Assembly: GCA_023229135.1 (NCBI GenBank)
Contig: JALNZT010000004.1
Coordinates: forward strand, 62,001-126,000
Length of the DNA: 64,000 bases
Direction: 5' to 3'
DNA from: Bacteroidales bacterium
Lineage (GTDB): Bacteria; Bacteroidota; Bacteroidia; Bacteroidales; F082
Positions within the stretch are counted from its first letter, which is position 1; each line of letters starts with the position of its first letter. Of the stretch, positions 1-9,101 are shown one piece after another. Made by a program: the position numbers and the translations under genes. The notes below the pieces were generated by a model, which was not told the DNA's origin, ran no database searches, and saw nothing but the letters and a program-made list of their open reading frames with translations.

Positions 1-1
1 T

Positions 2-229
2 GCTAACACACTGACAATGATGAGCCAACGCAACCAAGTAAACTATACCGACGAACAAAAACAGCTGTATTCAACCCTCGGCGGAACGCCACATTTGGAT
101 GGCGCTTACACCGTGTTTGGCGAAGTAGTTTCGGGCTTCGAAGTGATTGATGCCATTGCCGGCGTGCAAACCGGACGTGGCGATGTGCCAGTAGAAGAGG
201 TAAGCATGACAATAGAAATTCTGGAATAA
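2..229 (+). CDS. Peptidyl-prolyl cis-trans isomerase, cyclophilin type (C-terminal part)
   Basis: Only the last ~75 residues are in the window; the gene begins upstream. The visible part has the cyclophilin C-terminal pattern: a GGTPHLDGAYTVFGEVVSG stretch followed by FEVIDAIA, which is the substrate-proximal loop and last helix of the fold. Cyclophilins catalyse proline cis-trans isomerisation during protein folding. The stop lies 14 bp before pheS, so the two may be co-transcribed. The N-terminus is missing, so whether the protein is cytoplasmic or exported cannot be judged. Confidence 0.85.
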   Translation, partial: ANTLTMMSQRNQVNYTDEQKQLYSTLGGTPHLDGAYTVFGEVVSGFEVIDAIAGVQTGRGDVPVEEVSMTIEILE

Positions 230-243
230 AGCCAAAGAAACAG

Positions 244-1263
244 ATGAAGGAAAAAATTGACGCGCTGCTTCACGAAATGGAGCATTTTGAGGTAAGTAAC
301 ACCGAGTCGCTGGAGAATTTCAGGCTGAAATACCTGAGCAAAAAAGGACTTATCCCGGCCTTGTTCGCCGATTTTAAATCGGTAGCTCCCGAAGAACGCA
401 AAACCATCGGAATACTGCTCAACGAACTCAAAACCAAGGCGCAGGACTTTCTGAAAGAGAAACAGGAAAGCTTTGAAAACCAAATAGGTGCTGCCACCTC
501 CACGCTCGACACCACCTTACCTTCGGGTCATTTTAGAGGTGGGCGTCATCCTATTTCTATCGTCAGAAAAGAAATCAACAGCATTTTTGAGCGCTTGGGA
601 TTTGTGATTAGCGAAGGCCCGGAAATTGAAGACGATTTCCATAACTTTTCAGCCCTCAACTTCCCGCCCGAGCATCCGGCCAGGGATATGCAGGACACCT
701 TTTTTATCCATAAAAACCCGGATATTGCGCTACGTACACACACCAGCAGCGTGCAGGTGCGCGTGATGGAACAGGGAAAGCTCCCGGTGCGTGTAATTGC
801 TCCCGGACGGGTTTTTCGCAATGAAGCCATTTCGGCCAGGGCACATTGTATTTTTCACCAGATTGAAGGCTTGTACATTGACAAAGACGTTTCCTTTGCC
901 GATCTCAAACAAACCCTTTATTATTTTGCACAGGAATTTTTTGGCAAAGAGACCCGCATCCGTTTCAGACCGTCCTATTTCCCGTTTACCGAAACCTCTG
1001 CCGAAATGGATGTTTCGTGTAATATTTGCGGCGGCAAAGGCTGTAATATTTGTAAATACAGCGGCTGGGTCGAGATTTTGGGCTGTGGTATGGTCGATCC
1101 CAATGTGTTGGATTCCTGCGGAATAGACAGTACAATTTATACAGGATTTGCTTTTGGGATGGGCATCGAACGTATCACCATGATGAAATATCAAATCAAC
1201 GACTTACGCCTGTTTTTTGAAAATGATTTGCGGTTTTTACAGCAGTTTGAGGCTATGCAATAA
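244..1263 (+). CDS. pheS: Phenylalanyl-tRNA synthetase alpha subunit
   Basis: 339 residues, the usual length for the alpha chain of the (alpha-beta)2 enzyme that charges tRNA-Phe with phenylalanine in the cytoplasm. The first ~90 residues are a charged helical arm expected to form the tRNA-binding coiled coil. The class II catalytic core follows: FRGGRHP near residue 98, motif 2 around RNEAISARAHCIFHQIEG (~190-210) and motif 3 GFAFGMGIERITMMKY (~300-316). A cysteine-rich insert, CNICGGKGCNIC, precedes the last part of the core. The beta subunit gene is not adjacent. The ATG at 244 is the first in frame after the cyclophilin stop. Confidence 0.97.
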   Translation: MKEKIDALLHEMEHFEVSNTESLENFRLKYLSKKGLIPALFADFKSVAPEERKTIGILLNELKTKAQDFLKEKQESFENQIGAATSTLDTTLPSGHFRGGRHPISIVRKEINSIFERLGFVISEGPEIEDDFHNFSALNFPPEHPARDMQDTFFIHKNPDIALRTHTSSVQVRVMEQGKLPVRVIAPGRVFRNEAISARAHCIFHQIEGLYIDKDVSFADLKQTLYYFAQEFFGKETRIRFRPSYFPFTETSAEMDVSCNICGGKGCNICKYSGWVEILGCGMVDPNVLDSCGIDSTIYTGFAFGMGIERITMMKYQINDLRLFFENDLRFLQQFEAMQ

Positions 1264-1606
1264 GCTGGTATCTGCAAAAACAATAAACAGAATGAACCGA
1301 GACTAAGAGTGATATTTACGTTCAAATTTAGGCGAGTGTGTCCTGAGAGCTAACAGGACTTAAACCACGGTTAACACATCGTTAATAAGGGTTTAAAAAT
1401 TAAGAGCAACGAATAGCTGAACGATAAAGATGCTTTTTTGTCCTACCTTATAGATGACAAAACCATAAACGCTTAACCCAACTTGAAGCTATCCCGAAAG
1501 AACCTTTTGCTTATCAATGAATTGGCAGTGGTTGAGTTCAGATTTGTGTACTACAGATTTTCGTTTAACGAAGGGGGCGTATTTGTAGTTTAGCACATCG
1601 TAAATA

Positions 1607-1816
1607 TTACGAACACTTGCCCTGACCCTCTAAAAATGAGGCAATTTGTAGTTGTTCAATGGCTTGATAGGACATCCATTCGGCACCAACCTCTCTGACA
1701 TCCTTTGTGGATACACTCATTCCAGTCGCCGGCTTCTCTACCATTTTCCAGTCGATTGTTGGCGCTAACTATTCTTCCGAAGTGATTTTGCGAAGCGCTA
1801 CTTCTGCCTTAAAAGT
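1607..1816 (-). pseudogene. Decayed transposase-like fragment
   Basis: On the minus strand this stretch translates to about 69 codons with one internal TAG (1769-1771). After the stop the text reads LAPTIDWKMVEKP and then VREVGAEWMSYQAIEQLQI. The GAEW plus bulky-residue/QAIEQL pattern resembles the N-terminal part of IS4/IS1634-type transposases, recalled from memory and not searched. There is no start codon context and no downstream catalytic domain. It could instead be an unrelated dead gene. Confidence 0.38.
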
Positions 1817-1929
1817 TTAGGACTTTACTTATCCGAATAAGAAGAACAAGACGATAGTCAAAGTGAATCCTTTTGTCATTTTTACTTGTTGACTGAACCT
1901 ACTCCGAAAAGTAAAAAACAAAGATTCAA

Positions 1930-2020
1930 CACTAAGTCTCAGAGATACAAACAAACACAAAGTGTTTATTATTAATAACTTAATCGTTCCAGAATCTTTA
2001 TGACTTAGTGACTTTGTGTT
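1930..2020. repeat. Permuted inverted repeats
   Basis: CACTAAGTC at 1930-1938 is the exact reverse complement of GACTTAGTG at 2002-2010. AACACAAAGT at 1954-1963 is the exact reverse complement of ACTTTGTGTT at 2011-2020. The pairings cross, so the right side is an inverted copy with the two blocks in swapped order rather than one simple hairpin. It lies downstream of the convergent RND gene end and may act in transcription termination or be a repeat relic. Confidence 0.55.
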
Positions 2021-2097
2021 AAAATATTATTTTCAGCGTATCCTCTTGATTTAGTAATCAAAAATTTTCTGATGGAGTCAAATGTACTGTTTTCGAA

Positions 2098-5000
2098 TCA
2101 AATTCCCGTTCTGCTATGGAGATGCTTTTGTTTTTTATGTTCCGTTTTTCTATAGGCCAGATAGAAAACCTGCGGAAGAACGGTTAATGCCAAAATCATG
2201 CAGATTATTAAGCCGCCTACAATCATAATGGCTAATGGCTTTTGGATTTCAGAACCCATTCCGGTGGATAATGCCGCCGGAAATAATCCCATGGAACCCA
2301 TGAGGGCAATCATAACTATGGGGCGGATGCGGGTGCGAACTCCATAAGAAATAGCCTCGTGCAATGGCATTTTTCGCATATTCTCCTTCATAACGGCTAT
2401 AAGTATGATGCTGTTAATGGTATTTACTCCAAACAGAATTATAAATCCAATTCCTGCAGAAATTCCAAAAATAGTTTGCGTTACCCATAAGGAAATAAAT
2501 CCTCCAATAAAGGCATAGGGAATGGTGCTTGCAGCAATCAGGGTGTCTTTTAGATTTCCAAAATTAAAATACAACAAGAATAAAATCAGCAAAAGCACAG
2601 CAGGAACGATAAGGGCCAACTGTTTGCCGGCTCTCTCTTTGCTTTCAAATTCTCCGGCCCACACCATTTTGTTAGTCGGCGGTAAGCTTACCTGCTTTTC
2701 AACTTTAGATTTGGCTTCGGCAATGGTGCTGCCCAGATCCCGGCCTTCAATACTAAAACCAACGGCGATGTATCGGCTGCTGCCCTCGCGGTAGATAAAA
2801 GTTGGTCCTGTAATCAGGTTTATGTCTGAAATTTCCCTTAATGGAATTTTCTTTCCAGTCATTGTGGGAATAAGGATTTCCCCAATTTTATTTTGGTTAT
2901 CTCGGTATTCTTTTTGAAACCTAAGCCGTACATCAAACATCCGCTCGTTTTCGTAGAAGGTGGTAGCTGCCCTGCCTCCAATGGCCATTTCAATTACAGC
3001 CTGTGCATCGGTCATAGCTACACCATATTTCCCCATTCTTTTTTCGTCTAGTTTAATCCGCAGCTCCGGCAACCCAATATTGCGGTAAACGTTCAGATCT
3101 TCAATTCCTTCTACATCTCGGATGCTGTTTGCAACCTGATCAGCATATTTTTCCAGTTCAAATAAATCATCTCCGAATATTTTTATAACCAAAGAACTTT
3201 TTACCCCTGCTACATATTCCTCCACGTTGTCCTGAATAGGTTGGCTGAATCCGAATACAATTCCGGGATAGGTTTGTAAAGTCTGCCGCATTTCTTCAAT
3301 CAGTGCATCTTTTTTAACCCGGCGTTTCCATTCTTTTTCAGGATAAAGTTGAATATGAAATTCAATGTTGAAAAATCCTGTGGGGTCAGTTCCGTCATTG
3401 GGGCGACCAACCTGATTTAGCACAAATTTCACTTCTTCAAAATTGCGTAGTTTGGTTTTCATTTCTTTAGCCAGCCGTTGCGATTCATCAAGGTTTACAC
3501 TATTGGGAAGTGTGGCTCTTACATAGATTGCCCCTTCGTTTAGTTTTGGGATAAACTCTGAACCATAAAAAAGAAAACTTACTGAGCAAATGACAAGAAT
3601 ACCGATAAAACCATACACCGTAATCCTTCTTCTTCGATTACTCCAGAGAAATAGATTGAAAAGGTTGTTTCGGAAAAAACGCGATATGAAATTTTCTTTC
3701 TCCACGATGTTTTTATTCAACATTAACTTGCACATTACCGGAACATAGGTAATACTCAAAATAAGTGACCCAGTTAAAGCGTATCCTAAGGTAAATGCTA
3801 ATGGCGCGAACATTTTCCCCTCTACTTTTTGAAAGGAAAAGATAGGCAGTAAAGCAACAATTAAAATAATCTGTGCAAAAACGATGTAGGTGGCTACACT
3901 TCCAGCACTTTTCTTTATCAATCCCATTTTTCCCAGGCGGTTGAAACGCTCCATACCGAGTTCTCTGGCTTTACGTTCCATAGCCACAAATATCGTTTCC
4001 ACAATAACCAAAGTTCCTTCTAACAATAAACCGAAATCTATTGCTCCCACAGAAATCAGGTTGGCTGGCAGTCCTTGTATGCGAAGCATGATTATGGCAA
4101 ACAAGAAAGAAAGCGGAATGACGGAAGCGACAATAACCGTGGTGCGCCAGTTAAAAAGAAAAATAAAGACGATGACTGAAACTAAAAGAATACCTTCAAT
4201 TATATTTTTAGTCACTGTATTAACGGTAGCATCAACTAATTCTGTGCGGTCAATAAAAGGTTCAATGCGCACGTCTTTAGGCAATATCCTATCGTTGAGG
4301 TCGTCAATTTTCTCCTTTAATCGGGCAATTACCTCACTTGGATTTTCTCCGCGCAACATCACCACAATGCCTTGCACCAGGTCATCTTCATCCTGCAAGC
4401 CAACAATACCCAATCGAGGCTTGGCTGAAACCTGTACTTCGGCAACGTGTTTCACCAAAATAGGAGTCGTTCCTCTAACTTCAATCAGGATGTTTTCTAT
4501 ATCTTCAATACTTTCAAGCAAACCTACACCGCGTACTACATAAGCCTGACTTCCTTTTTCAATGACATCACCTCCAACGTTAATGTTACTTTTCGAAACG
4601 GCTTCATAAACTTCCAAAGGCGACAAATCATAATTGGCTAATTCGGTAGGGTTGATTTTGATTTCATAAATTTTCTCTTCTCCACCGAAACTTACCACAT
4701 CGGCCACGCCAGGTGCGGAAACCAACTCTCTTTCGATTACCCAGTCATGAATGGCTGTGAGCTCTTTTATGGGGCGTTTACTTTTTAACACATAGCGAAA
4801 AATTTCACCGGTTGCGCCATAGGGTGGCTCAATTTCAGCATTGGCTCCGGCTGGCAGAGTAACTCCCTGCAAACGATTGGAGGCATATTGCTGAGCATAA
4901 AAATCTTCAACTTTATCTTCAAAAATGATGGTTATTACCGATAAGCCAAACAAAGAAATCGACCGAACTTCCGTTTTTTTCGGAATGGTGTTCATTTCCT

Positions 5001-5220
5001 TCATAATGGGAAGGGTCACAAATTTTTCTACCTCTTCAGCACTTTTCCCGGGCCACTGGGTAATGATTCTTGCACGGGTGTTGGTAACATCGGGGAATGC
5101 CTCAATGGGCATCTGAAAATAACTGACAATTCCAGCTACCAACAGTAAAGCTGTGAGAAAGAATACGATAATTGAGTTTTTTAGCGAAAAGGCAACGATA
5201 CCTTGAACAAATTTCTGCAT
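2098..5220 (-). CDS. CzcA/CusA-family heavy-metal RND efflux pump
   Basis: 1040 residues, full length for the inner-membrane pump of a tripartite metal exporter that uses the proton gradient to drive cations out across both membranes. TM1 is at ~12-33 with the periplasmic porter start MPIEAFPDVTNTRARI. TM4 carries the HME-RND signature GAIDFG (D395) followed by LEG (E401) and IVE (E408). The middle acidic residue is Asp in the classical CzcA motif, so E401 is a conservative change. GEFESKERAG precedes the C-terminal TM bundle. It starts 6 bp after the adaptor gene, at the end of the channel-adaptor-pump operon. The metal cannot be read from sequence; Co/Zn/Cd or Cu/Ag are the candidates. Confidence 0.93.
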   Translation of the reverse strand: MQKFVQGIVAFSLKNSIIVFFLTALLLVAGIVSYFQMPIEAFPDVTNTRARIITQWPGKSAEEVEKFVTLPIMKEMNTIPKKTEVRSISLFGLSVITIIFEDKVEDFYAQQYASNRLQGVTLPAGANAEIEPPYGATGEIFRYVLKSKRPIKELTAIHDWVIERELVSAPGVADVVSFGGEEKIYEIKINPTELANYDLSPLEVYEAVSKSNINVGGDVIEKGSQAYVVRGVGLLESIEDIENILIEVRGTTPILVKHVAEVQVSAKPRLGIVGLQDEDDLVQGIVVMLRGENPSEVIARLKEKIDDLNDRILPKDVRIEPFIDRTELVDATVNTVTKNIIEGILLVSVIVFIFLFNWRTTVIVASVIPLSFLFAIIMLRIQGLPANLISVGAIDFGLLLEGTLVIVETIFVAMERKARELGMERFNRLGKMGLIKKSAGSVATYIVFAQIILIVALLPIFSFQKVEGKMFAPLAFTLGYALTGSLILSITYVPVMCKLMLNKNIVEKENFISRFFRNNLFNLFLWSNRRRRITVYGFIGILVICSVSFLFYGSEFIPKLNEGAIYVRATLPNSVNLDESQRLAKEMKTKLRNFEEVKFVLNQVGRPNDGTDPTGFFNIEFHIQLYPEKEWKRRVKKDALIEEMRQTLQTYPGIVFGFSQPIQDNVEEYVAGVKSSLVIKIFGDDLFELEKYADQVANSIRDVEGIEDLNVYRNIGLPELRIKLDEKRMGKYGVAMTDAQAVIEMAIGGRAATTFYENERMFDVRLRFQKEYRDNQNKIGEILIPTMTGKKIPLREISDINLITGPTFIYREGSSRYIAVGFSIEGRDLGSTIAEAKSKVEKQVSLPPTNKMVWAGEFESKERAGKQLALIVPAVLLLILFLLYFNFGNLKDTLIAASTIPYAFIGGFISLWVTQTIFGISAGIGFIILFGVNTINSIILIAVMKENMRKMPLHEAISYGVRTRIRPIVMIALMGSMGLFPAALSTGMGSEIQKPLAIMIVGGLIICMILALTVLPQVFYLAYRKTEHKKQKHLHSRTGI

Positions 5221-5226
5221 AATGTT

Positions 5227-6330
5227 TTAGTTCTGTAAGTTTTTAAGTTGCTCATAAATTAAAAGTTGGTTTTTTGTCACCACTTTTTCGTTCACATCTA
5301 AGCCTTCTTTTATGAATATTGTGCCGTTTCCTCTGGCTAGTATCTCAACCCGTCGAATTTCTAATTCACAATCCGATTTATAGACAATTACAAAACTCTG
5401 GTTATCATCAAAAACAACAGCGTTTGCAGAAATGCTTTCGGCTTCCATGTTCTGAAGCTTTAATGCAACTACATCCACCAACATGCCTGGTTTCAATTTC
5501 AAATCAGAATTGGACAGTACCACTCTTGCCTTCAATACCCTGGCTTCGTTGTCATATACCTGAGTAATAGCAGCAACCTTACCTTCAAAAATTTCATCCG
5601 GATAAGAAAGTGTTTTGATTTTTACTGTCATTCCTTCTTGTATGTGCCGGACGTTTGATGCGTAAACATTCACCATTATCCACACTTCACTTAAATCGGA
5701 AACTGTAAACAGGGATTCGCCCTCAGCAGAAATTTGAGTTCCTGCTGAAATGGTTTTTGCGGTAACAATTCCGGTTGTAGGTGCTTTTATTTGAAATACG
5801 TCTTTTTCAGTACTGGCATTATACAAGTTAAGGTTGGCAGCAATCTTTAATTTTTCAGATTTGAGGATATCCAGTTCGCTTTGTGCTTCCGACAATTCCT
5901 TCTGCGATGAAATTCCGTCAGCAAACATGGATTGTGTAGATTGTAATTTACTTTCGGCAACTTTTATCTGTGATTCCAGGCTGTTTAATTCTGCCTGCAG
6001 ATTGCTTAATTCTATGCTTCGCAGTTCTGCCAAAACCTGTCCTTTGATTACCTTGTCGCCTAAGGAAAAGTTGGTATTGGAAATTATTCCGCCGATAAGA
6101 CTTACGAAATGAATTACCTTGTCAGGATTAGGTTCTACAACACCAGTTAGTGGAATTCCTTCTGTTACTTGTTGCAAAACAGGTTGTTCAAATACCAGCT
6201 CTTGCTTAAACTTTTCATCCAAACAGTATCCTGTGTTTTCTGATTTTTTATTTTCCGAATCCTTGTTTCCACACCCGAAAAGCATTAGCGTTGTTAAACC
6301 AGCCAATTGTAGTTCTCTTATTATCTTCAT
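5227..6330 (-). CDS. Periplasmic adaptor (membrane fusion) protein of metal efflux system, lipoprotein
   Basis: 367 residues. The N-terminus has a short hydrophobic segment ending in a lipobox, LFGC with Cys20, so it is probably lipid-anchored. The order fits RND adaptors: a first lipoyl half around PNPDKVIHFVSLIGG, a helical hairpin rich in E, Q and S (~105-165), a second lipoyl half (TTGIVTAKTISAGTQIS), then beta-barrel and membrane-proximal domains. It links the pump to the TolC-like channel. It lies between the channel gene (20-bp gap) and the pump gene (6-bp gap). Confidence 0.9.
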   Translation of the reverse strand: MKIIRELQLAGLTTLMLFGCGNKDSENKKSENTGYCLDEKFKQELVFEQPVLQQVTEGIPLTGVVEPNPDKVIHFVSLIGGIISNTNFSLGDKVIKGQVLAELRSIELSNLQAELNSLESQIKVAESKLQSTQSMFADGISSQKELSEAQSELDILKSEKLKIAANLNLYNASTEKDVFQIKAPTTGIVTAKTISAGTQISAEGESLFTVSDLSEVWIMVNVYASNVRHIQEGMTVKIKTLSYPDEIFEGKVAAITQVYDNEARVLKARVVLSNSDLKLKPGMLVDVVALKLQNMEAESISANAVVFDDNQSFVIVYKSDCELEIRRVEILARGNGTIFIKEGLDVNEKVVTKNQLLIYEQLKNLQN

Positions 6331-6350
6331 TGTATATTATTCTATTTCTT

Positions 6351-7655
6351 TTAGTTTATCACGTTTTTTCCTACCGCGTAATTCAGCTCCTCGGCTTTTT
6401 CGTTTACTTCTTTTGCGGCTTCGAGAATGATTTTTTTGTTTTCAAGATAAGCATCTAAAAAATCAAGGTACTCCAACAAACTGATGTGCCGGTTTGTGAA
6501 ATTCTTTGTGTAGCCCGTTAAAAGCTCGTCGAGGGTTTCTTCATAGCCGTCTTCAATTTGATTCAGGAATTGTGTGGCATTGGCAAGATTCTGAAATGCC
6601 AAAACGATTTCATTTTCTATGCTTGCACCTGAATTTTGCATAAGGATTTTGGAGTGCTCCTTTCCAATTTCGGCGTAGCGGATATTTCCTTGATTTCGGT
6701 TGAACACCGGAATGTCCATTGCCAGGCCAAAACCAACGAAGTTGTACATGAAGTTTCCGCCTCTGTCGTATCCGCCTTTCAGGGTAATATCAGGTGTTCG
6801 CTGTGCTTTTTCGTAAGCATGAAGTTTGTTAAAATAGTTTTGTTCCAATTGGGAAAGCTTAAAGTCGGGACGAAACTCTTTTGCCTGGCTGATTAGCTCA
6901 TTAATGGAAAGTGATTCAAAGGCGTAGGTGTTTTTAATGTAGCCTTTACCGGTAATTTCCAATTGGCTTGTATAAGGCAAACGCATCAATAATTTTAGTT
7001 CCTTTTGTGCTTCATTTATCGCTTTGTTTGTTTCGTTGATGTTCTTTGCAATTTCCAGTTCAAGCGCTTTCAGCCGGATGTATTCGCCTTTTGGCACATT
7101 GCCCTGCAAAACCTGTTTTTTGTACGCCTCGGTGAGTTGCCGCACAGAACCGGTTTGGCTTTGATAAATGTCCTTCATTAACTGCAAATACTGCAAATGA
7201 GTGAGTTGATTTCGAAATTCTATCTTCAGATTTCGCAATAAATCCTCAAAAAGCTGTTTTGATTTATCTACTGTAATCTCTTCCAAAGCAACCATTTTCT
7301 TTCGTTTGCCGGCAGTTATAATAAGTTGTTCAACAGTCAAACCTATTTGCTGATTTTTACCAAAGCTTCCTCCGTTGAAACCCTGCAATTCGTCGCCAAA
7401 AACACCCAATTGTTTTTGAGTAGCCCAAAGATTGACTTCTTCGATTGCAAGGGTTGGGTTGGGCCACAATTTGGCTTGCAATACCATGGCTTCTGCCTGC
7501 GATATCTCCAAACGTCCAGCGATGAGGAGAAGGTTTTCCTTCAAGAAAACTGTTTCGCATTGCTCACGACTAAGACTCAAGGTATCCTGAGCCTTCGTCG
7601 AAATCGAAAAAATAAGTAAAATGAAAATGAGTTTTCCGTACTTGATAAAATCCAT
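6351..7655 (-). CDS. TolC/CzcC-family outer membrane efflux channel
   Basis: 434 residues with a signal peptide (hydrophobic core FILLIFSIS, cleavage after TKA). Two repeats of long amphipathic helices typical of TolC-type channels follow, with the glycine-rich strand region KGGYDRGGNFMYNFVGFGLAMDIPVFNRNQG around residue 290 (PVFNRNQG is the recurrent CzcC-like motif). It forms the outer-membrane exit duct for the neighbouring adaptor and pump. It is the first gene of the channel-adaptor-pump run, with 75 bp between it and the histidine kinase stop. That gap holds a candidate regulator site. Confidence 0.9.
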   Translation of the reverse strand: MDFIKYGKLIFILLIFSISTKAQDTLSLSREQCETVFLKENLLLIAGRLEISQAEAMVLQAKLWPNPTLAIEEVNLWATQKQLGVFGDELQGFNGGSFGKNQQIGLTVEQLIITAGKRKKMVALEEITVDKSKQLFEDLLRNLKIEFRNQLTHLQYLQLMKDIYQSQTGSVRQLTEAYKKQVLQGNVPKGEYIRLKALELEIAKNINETNKAINEAQKELKLLMRLPYTSQLEITGKGYIKNTYAFESLSINELISQAKEFRPDFKLSQLEQNYFNKLHAYEKAQRTPDITLKGGYDRGGNFMYNFVGFGLAMDIPVFNRNQGNIRYAEIGKEHSKILMQNSGASIENEIVLAFQNLANATQFLNQIEDGYEETLDELLTGYTKNFTNRHISLLEYLDFLDAYLENKKIILEAAKEVNEKAEELNYAVGKNVIN

Positions 7656-7702
7656 GATTGCTTTCTGCCCTTATAATTGTGGACAAATGTCGGGTCAACA
7701 AG

Positions 7703-7720
7703 CTTAAAAAAACCTTAAAA
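7703..7720 (-). promoter_or_regulatory. Direct-repeat operator candidate for the efflux operon
   Basis: On the minus strand TTTTAAG occurs twice with 11-bp spacing (forward CTTAAAA at 7703-7709 and 7714-7720). Seven-base direct repeats one helical turn apart are the usual binding layout for OmpR/PhoB-family regulators. The site lies between the kinase gene stop and the TolC-like gene, upstream of a weak -7-like sequence GACATTTG. Binding by the response regulator encoded just upstream is an inference. Confidence 0.45.
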
Positions 7721-7730
7721 CGGATAAAAT

Positions 7731-9101
7731 TTAGCTTAAGAGGAACTGCAGCTCAAAGACATTCAGGTCGTCGGAGGGATTGGAGTAAGTGATAGTTCCT
7801 GAATTTAGTTTGATGATTCTTTTGGTTAATACCAGGCCCAGCCCGAAGCCTGTTTTATCCCGGCTGTTTTCGCCCCGGAAGAAATGATTGAATAAATATT
7901 TTTCTTCGTCTTTTAAAACGGGATTTCCTGAATTGGAGAGCGAAATGTTTAACTTTTCGGGGGATGAGCAGTTCAGTTTTATTGCAGCTTTTGAATTATT
8001 ACTGTAGGCAACACAATTGGTCATCAGGTTTTTAAGCGCCTGCCTCAAAAGTGCCTCATTAACTTGCAAATTCAATCGCTGTTCATCAATTTCATCCGGG
8101 AAATAGTTGAGCTCGAAGTTGAAATCAGGATAAACAATTTTGAGTTCCTGAATGATGTCAAAAATCAATTCATCGATTCGTATATTTTGTTTTCGAATTT
8201 CCTGACCGGATTCAACTTTTGAAATCTCCAGCAATACATTTATAATACTTCCCAATGATTTCGCCTTATTTATCTGGCTGTCGAGCACCGTTTTAATCTC
8301 TTCAATATTGGCATGGTTTTTTAACGTTTCGAGTTCTGAAACCAAGACGGCAATAGGTGTTTTCAATTCATGCGAAATATGGTGAATGGTGTGCTTTTGG
8401 AATGAAAAAGCCTCGTTGGTTCGTTTTAGCAGTTCATTGAACTTTTCGGTTAGATTTTTTAATTCGTAGGATGAAGTTTCGGTTTGTATTTCAGTAATAT
8501 TCTCACTGCTCATATCGAATTTCTTCAACTTTTCAGCAAGTGCGGTTATTGGTTTTGAAATTTTATTGGAAAGACCCAGCGAGATAAAAACAACAATTAC
8601 CGAAATTCCTGCAAATATCCCGATTAAGACATTCCTTAAAAAATACATTTTGGAATAGCCGAAAGCGTCATAGGCTTTGCTTACGGCATAATAGCTTTTT
8701 TGGTTGCGCTCCAGGTATATTCCTATCACGTCATAATCTTCTTCTTTGGTTTCAATCCATCGGTTTGTGGGAGAAAGCTTGTTTAAAATCTGATTGTAGC
8801 CTTCTATTAATAAATCATCGACGCTGGAGAAGATTAAATCTTTTTCTCCGTCGAATACAAGCACTTTTTCATCATAAAAATCGTGGATAGTGAGTTCGTC
8901 CATTATTCTGCTGAGATCTTCGCTCATTTCAATGTAATCGGTCATTAATTCAACCGTGAACTGTACCTTTTCTTTTTGTCTTTGCTGAAATTCTTCTTCA
9001 CGATATTCGGAGAAAAGCAGATAAACAACGGTAAAAGAAATCGCTGTAAGGATGACGACCGTGGAAGAAAAATAAATGAGTATTTTATTTCTGATTTTCA
9101 T
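7731..9101 (-). CDS. Sensor histidine kinase of the metal-efflux locus
   Basis: 456 residues. TM1 is at ~7-30, a periplasmic sensor domain of ~125 residues follows, and TM2 is at ~156-177. Then comes a HAMP-like segment (SNKISKPITALAEKL), HisKA with HISHELKTP (phospho-acceptor His244), and a HATPase domain with the N box LKNLMTNCVAYS and G boxes FGLGLVLTKRI. It should autophosphorylate and pass phosphate to the response regulator, whose stop codon overlaps its start (ATGA-type, 4 bp). The gene order beside efflux genes suggests it senses periplasmic metal, as CusS/CzcS do, but no metal-binding motif is obvious in the sensor region. Confidence 0.93.
   Translation of the reverse strand: MKIRNKILIYFSSTVVILTAISFTVVYLLFSEYREEEFQQRQKEKVQFTVELMTDYIEMSEDLSRIMDELTIHDFYDEKVLVFDGEKDLIFSSVDDLLIEGYNQILNKLSPTNRWIETKEEDYDVIGIYLERNQKSYYAVSKAYDAFGYSKMYFLRNVLIGIFAGISVIVVFISLGLSNKISKPITALAEKLKKFDMSSENITEIQTETSSYELKNLTEKFNELLKRTNEAFSFQKHTIHHISHELKTPIAVLVSELETLKNHANIEEIKTVLDSQINKAKSLGSIINVLLEISKVESGQEIRKQNIRIDELIFDIIQELKIVYPDFNFELNYFPDEIDEQRLNLQVNEALLRQALKNLMTNCVAYSNNSKAAIKLNCSSPEKLNISLSNSGNPVLKDEEKYLFNHFFRGENSRDKTGFGLGLVLTKRIIKLNSGTITYSNPSDDLNVFELQFLLS

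Larger units (their letters stand above)
1264..2097. other. Gene-free 834-bp stretch
   Basis: No intact gene is visible on either strand between pheS and the end of the RND pump gene. The middle contains a decayed transposase-like reading frame on the minus strand (1607-1816), and the right part contains permuted inverted repeats (1930-2020). The remainder is AT-rich with many stops in all frames. It looks like a site where a mobile element has decayed. Confidence 0.6.

Noticed and set aside
730..1194. 154-codon minus-strand frame inside pheS
   Set aside because: Antisense shadow of a certain gene.
3890..4543. 217-codon plus-strand frame inside the RND pump gene
   Set aside because: Antisense shadow; composition (S, T, I rich) is what the opposite strand of a membrane protein gene gives.
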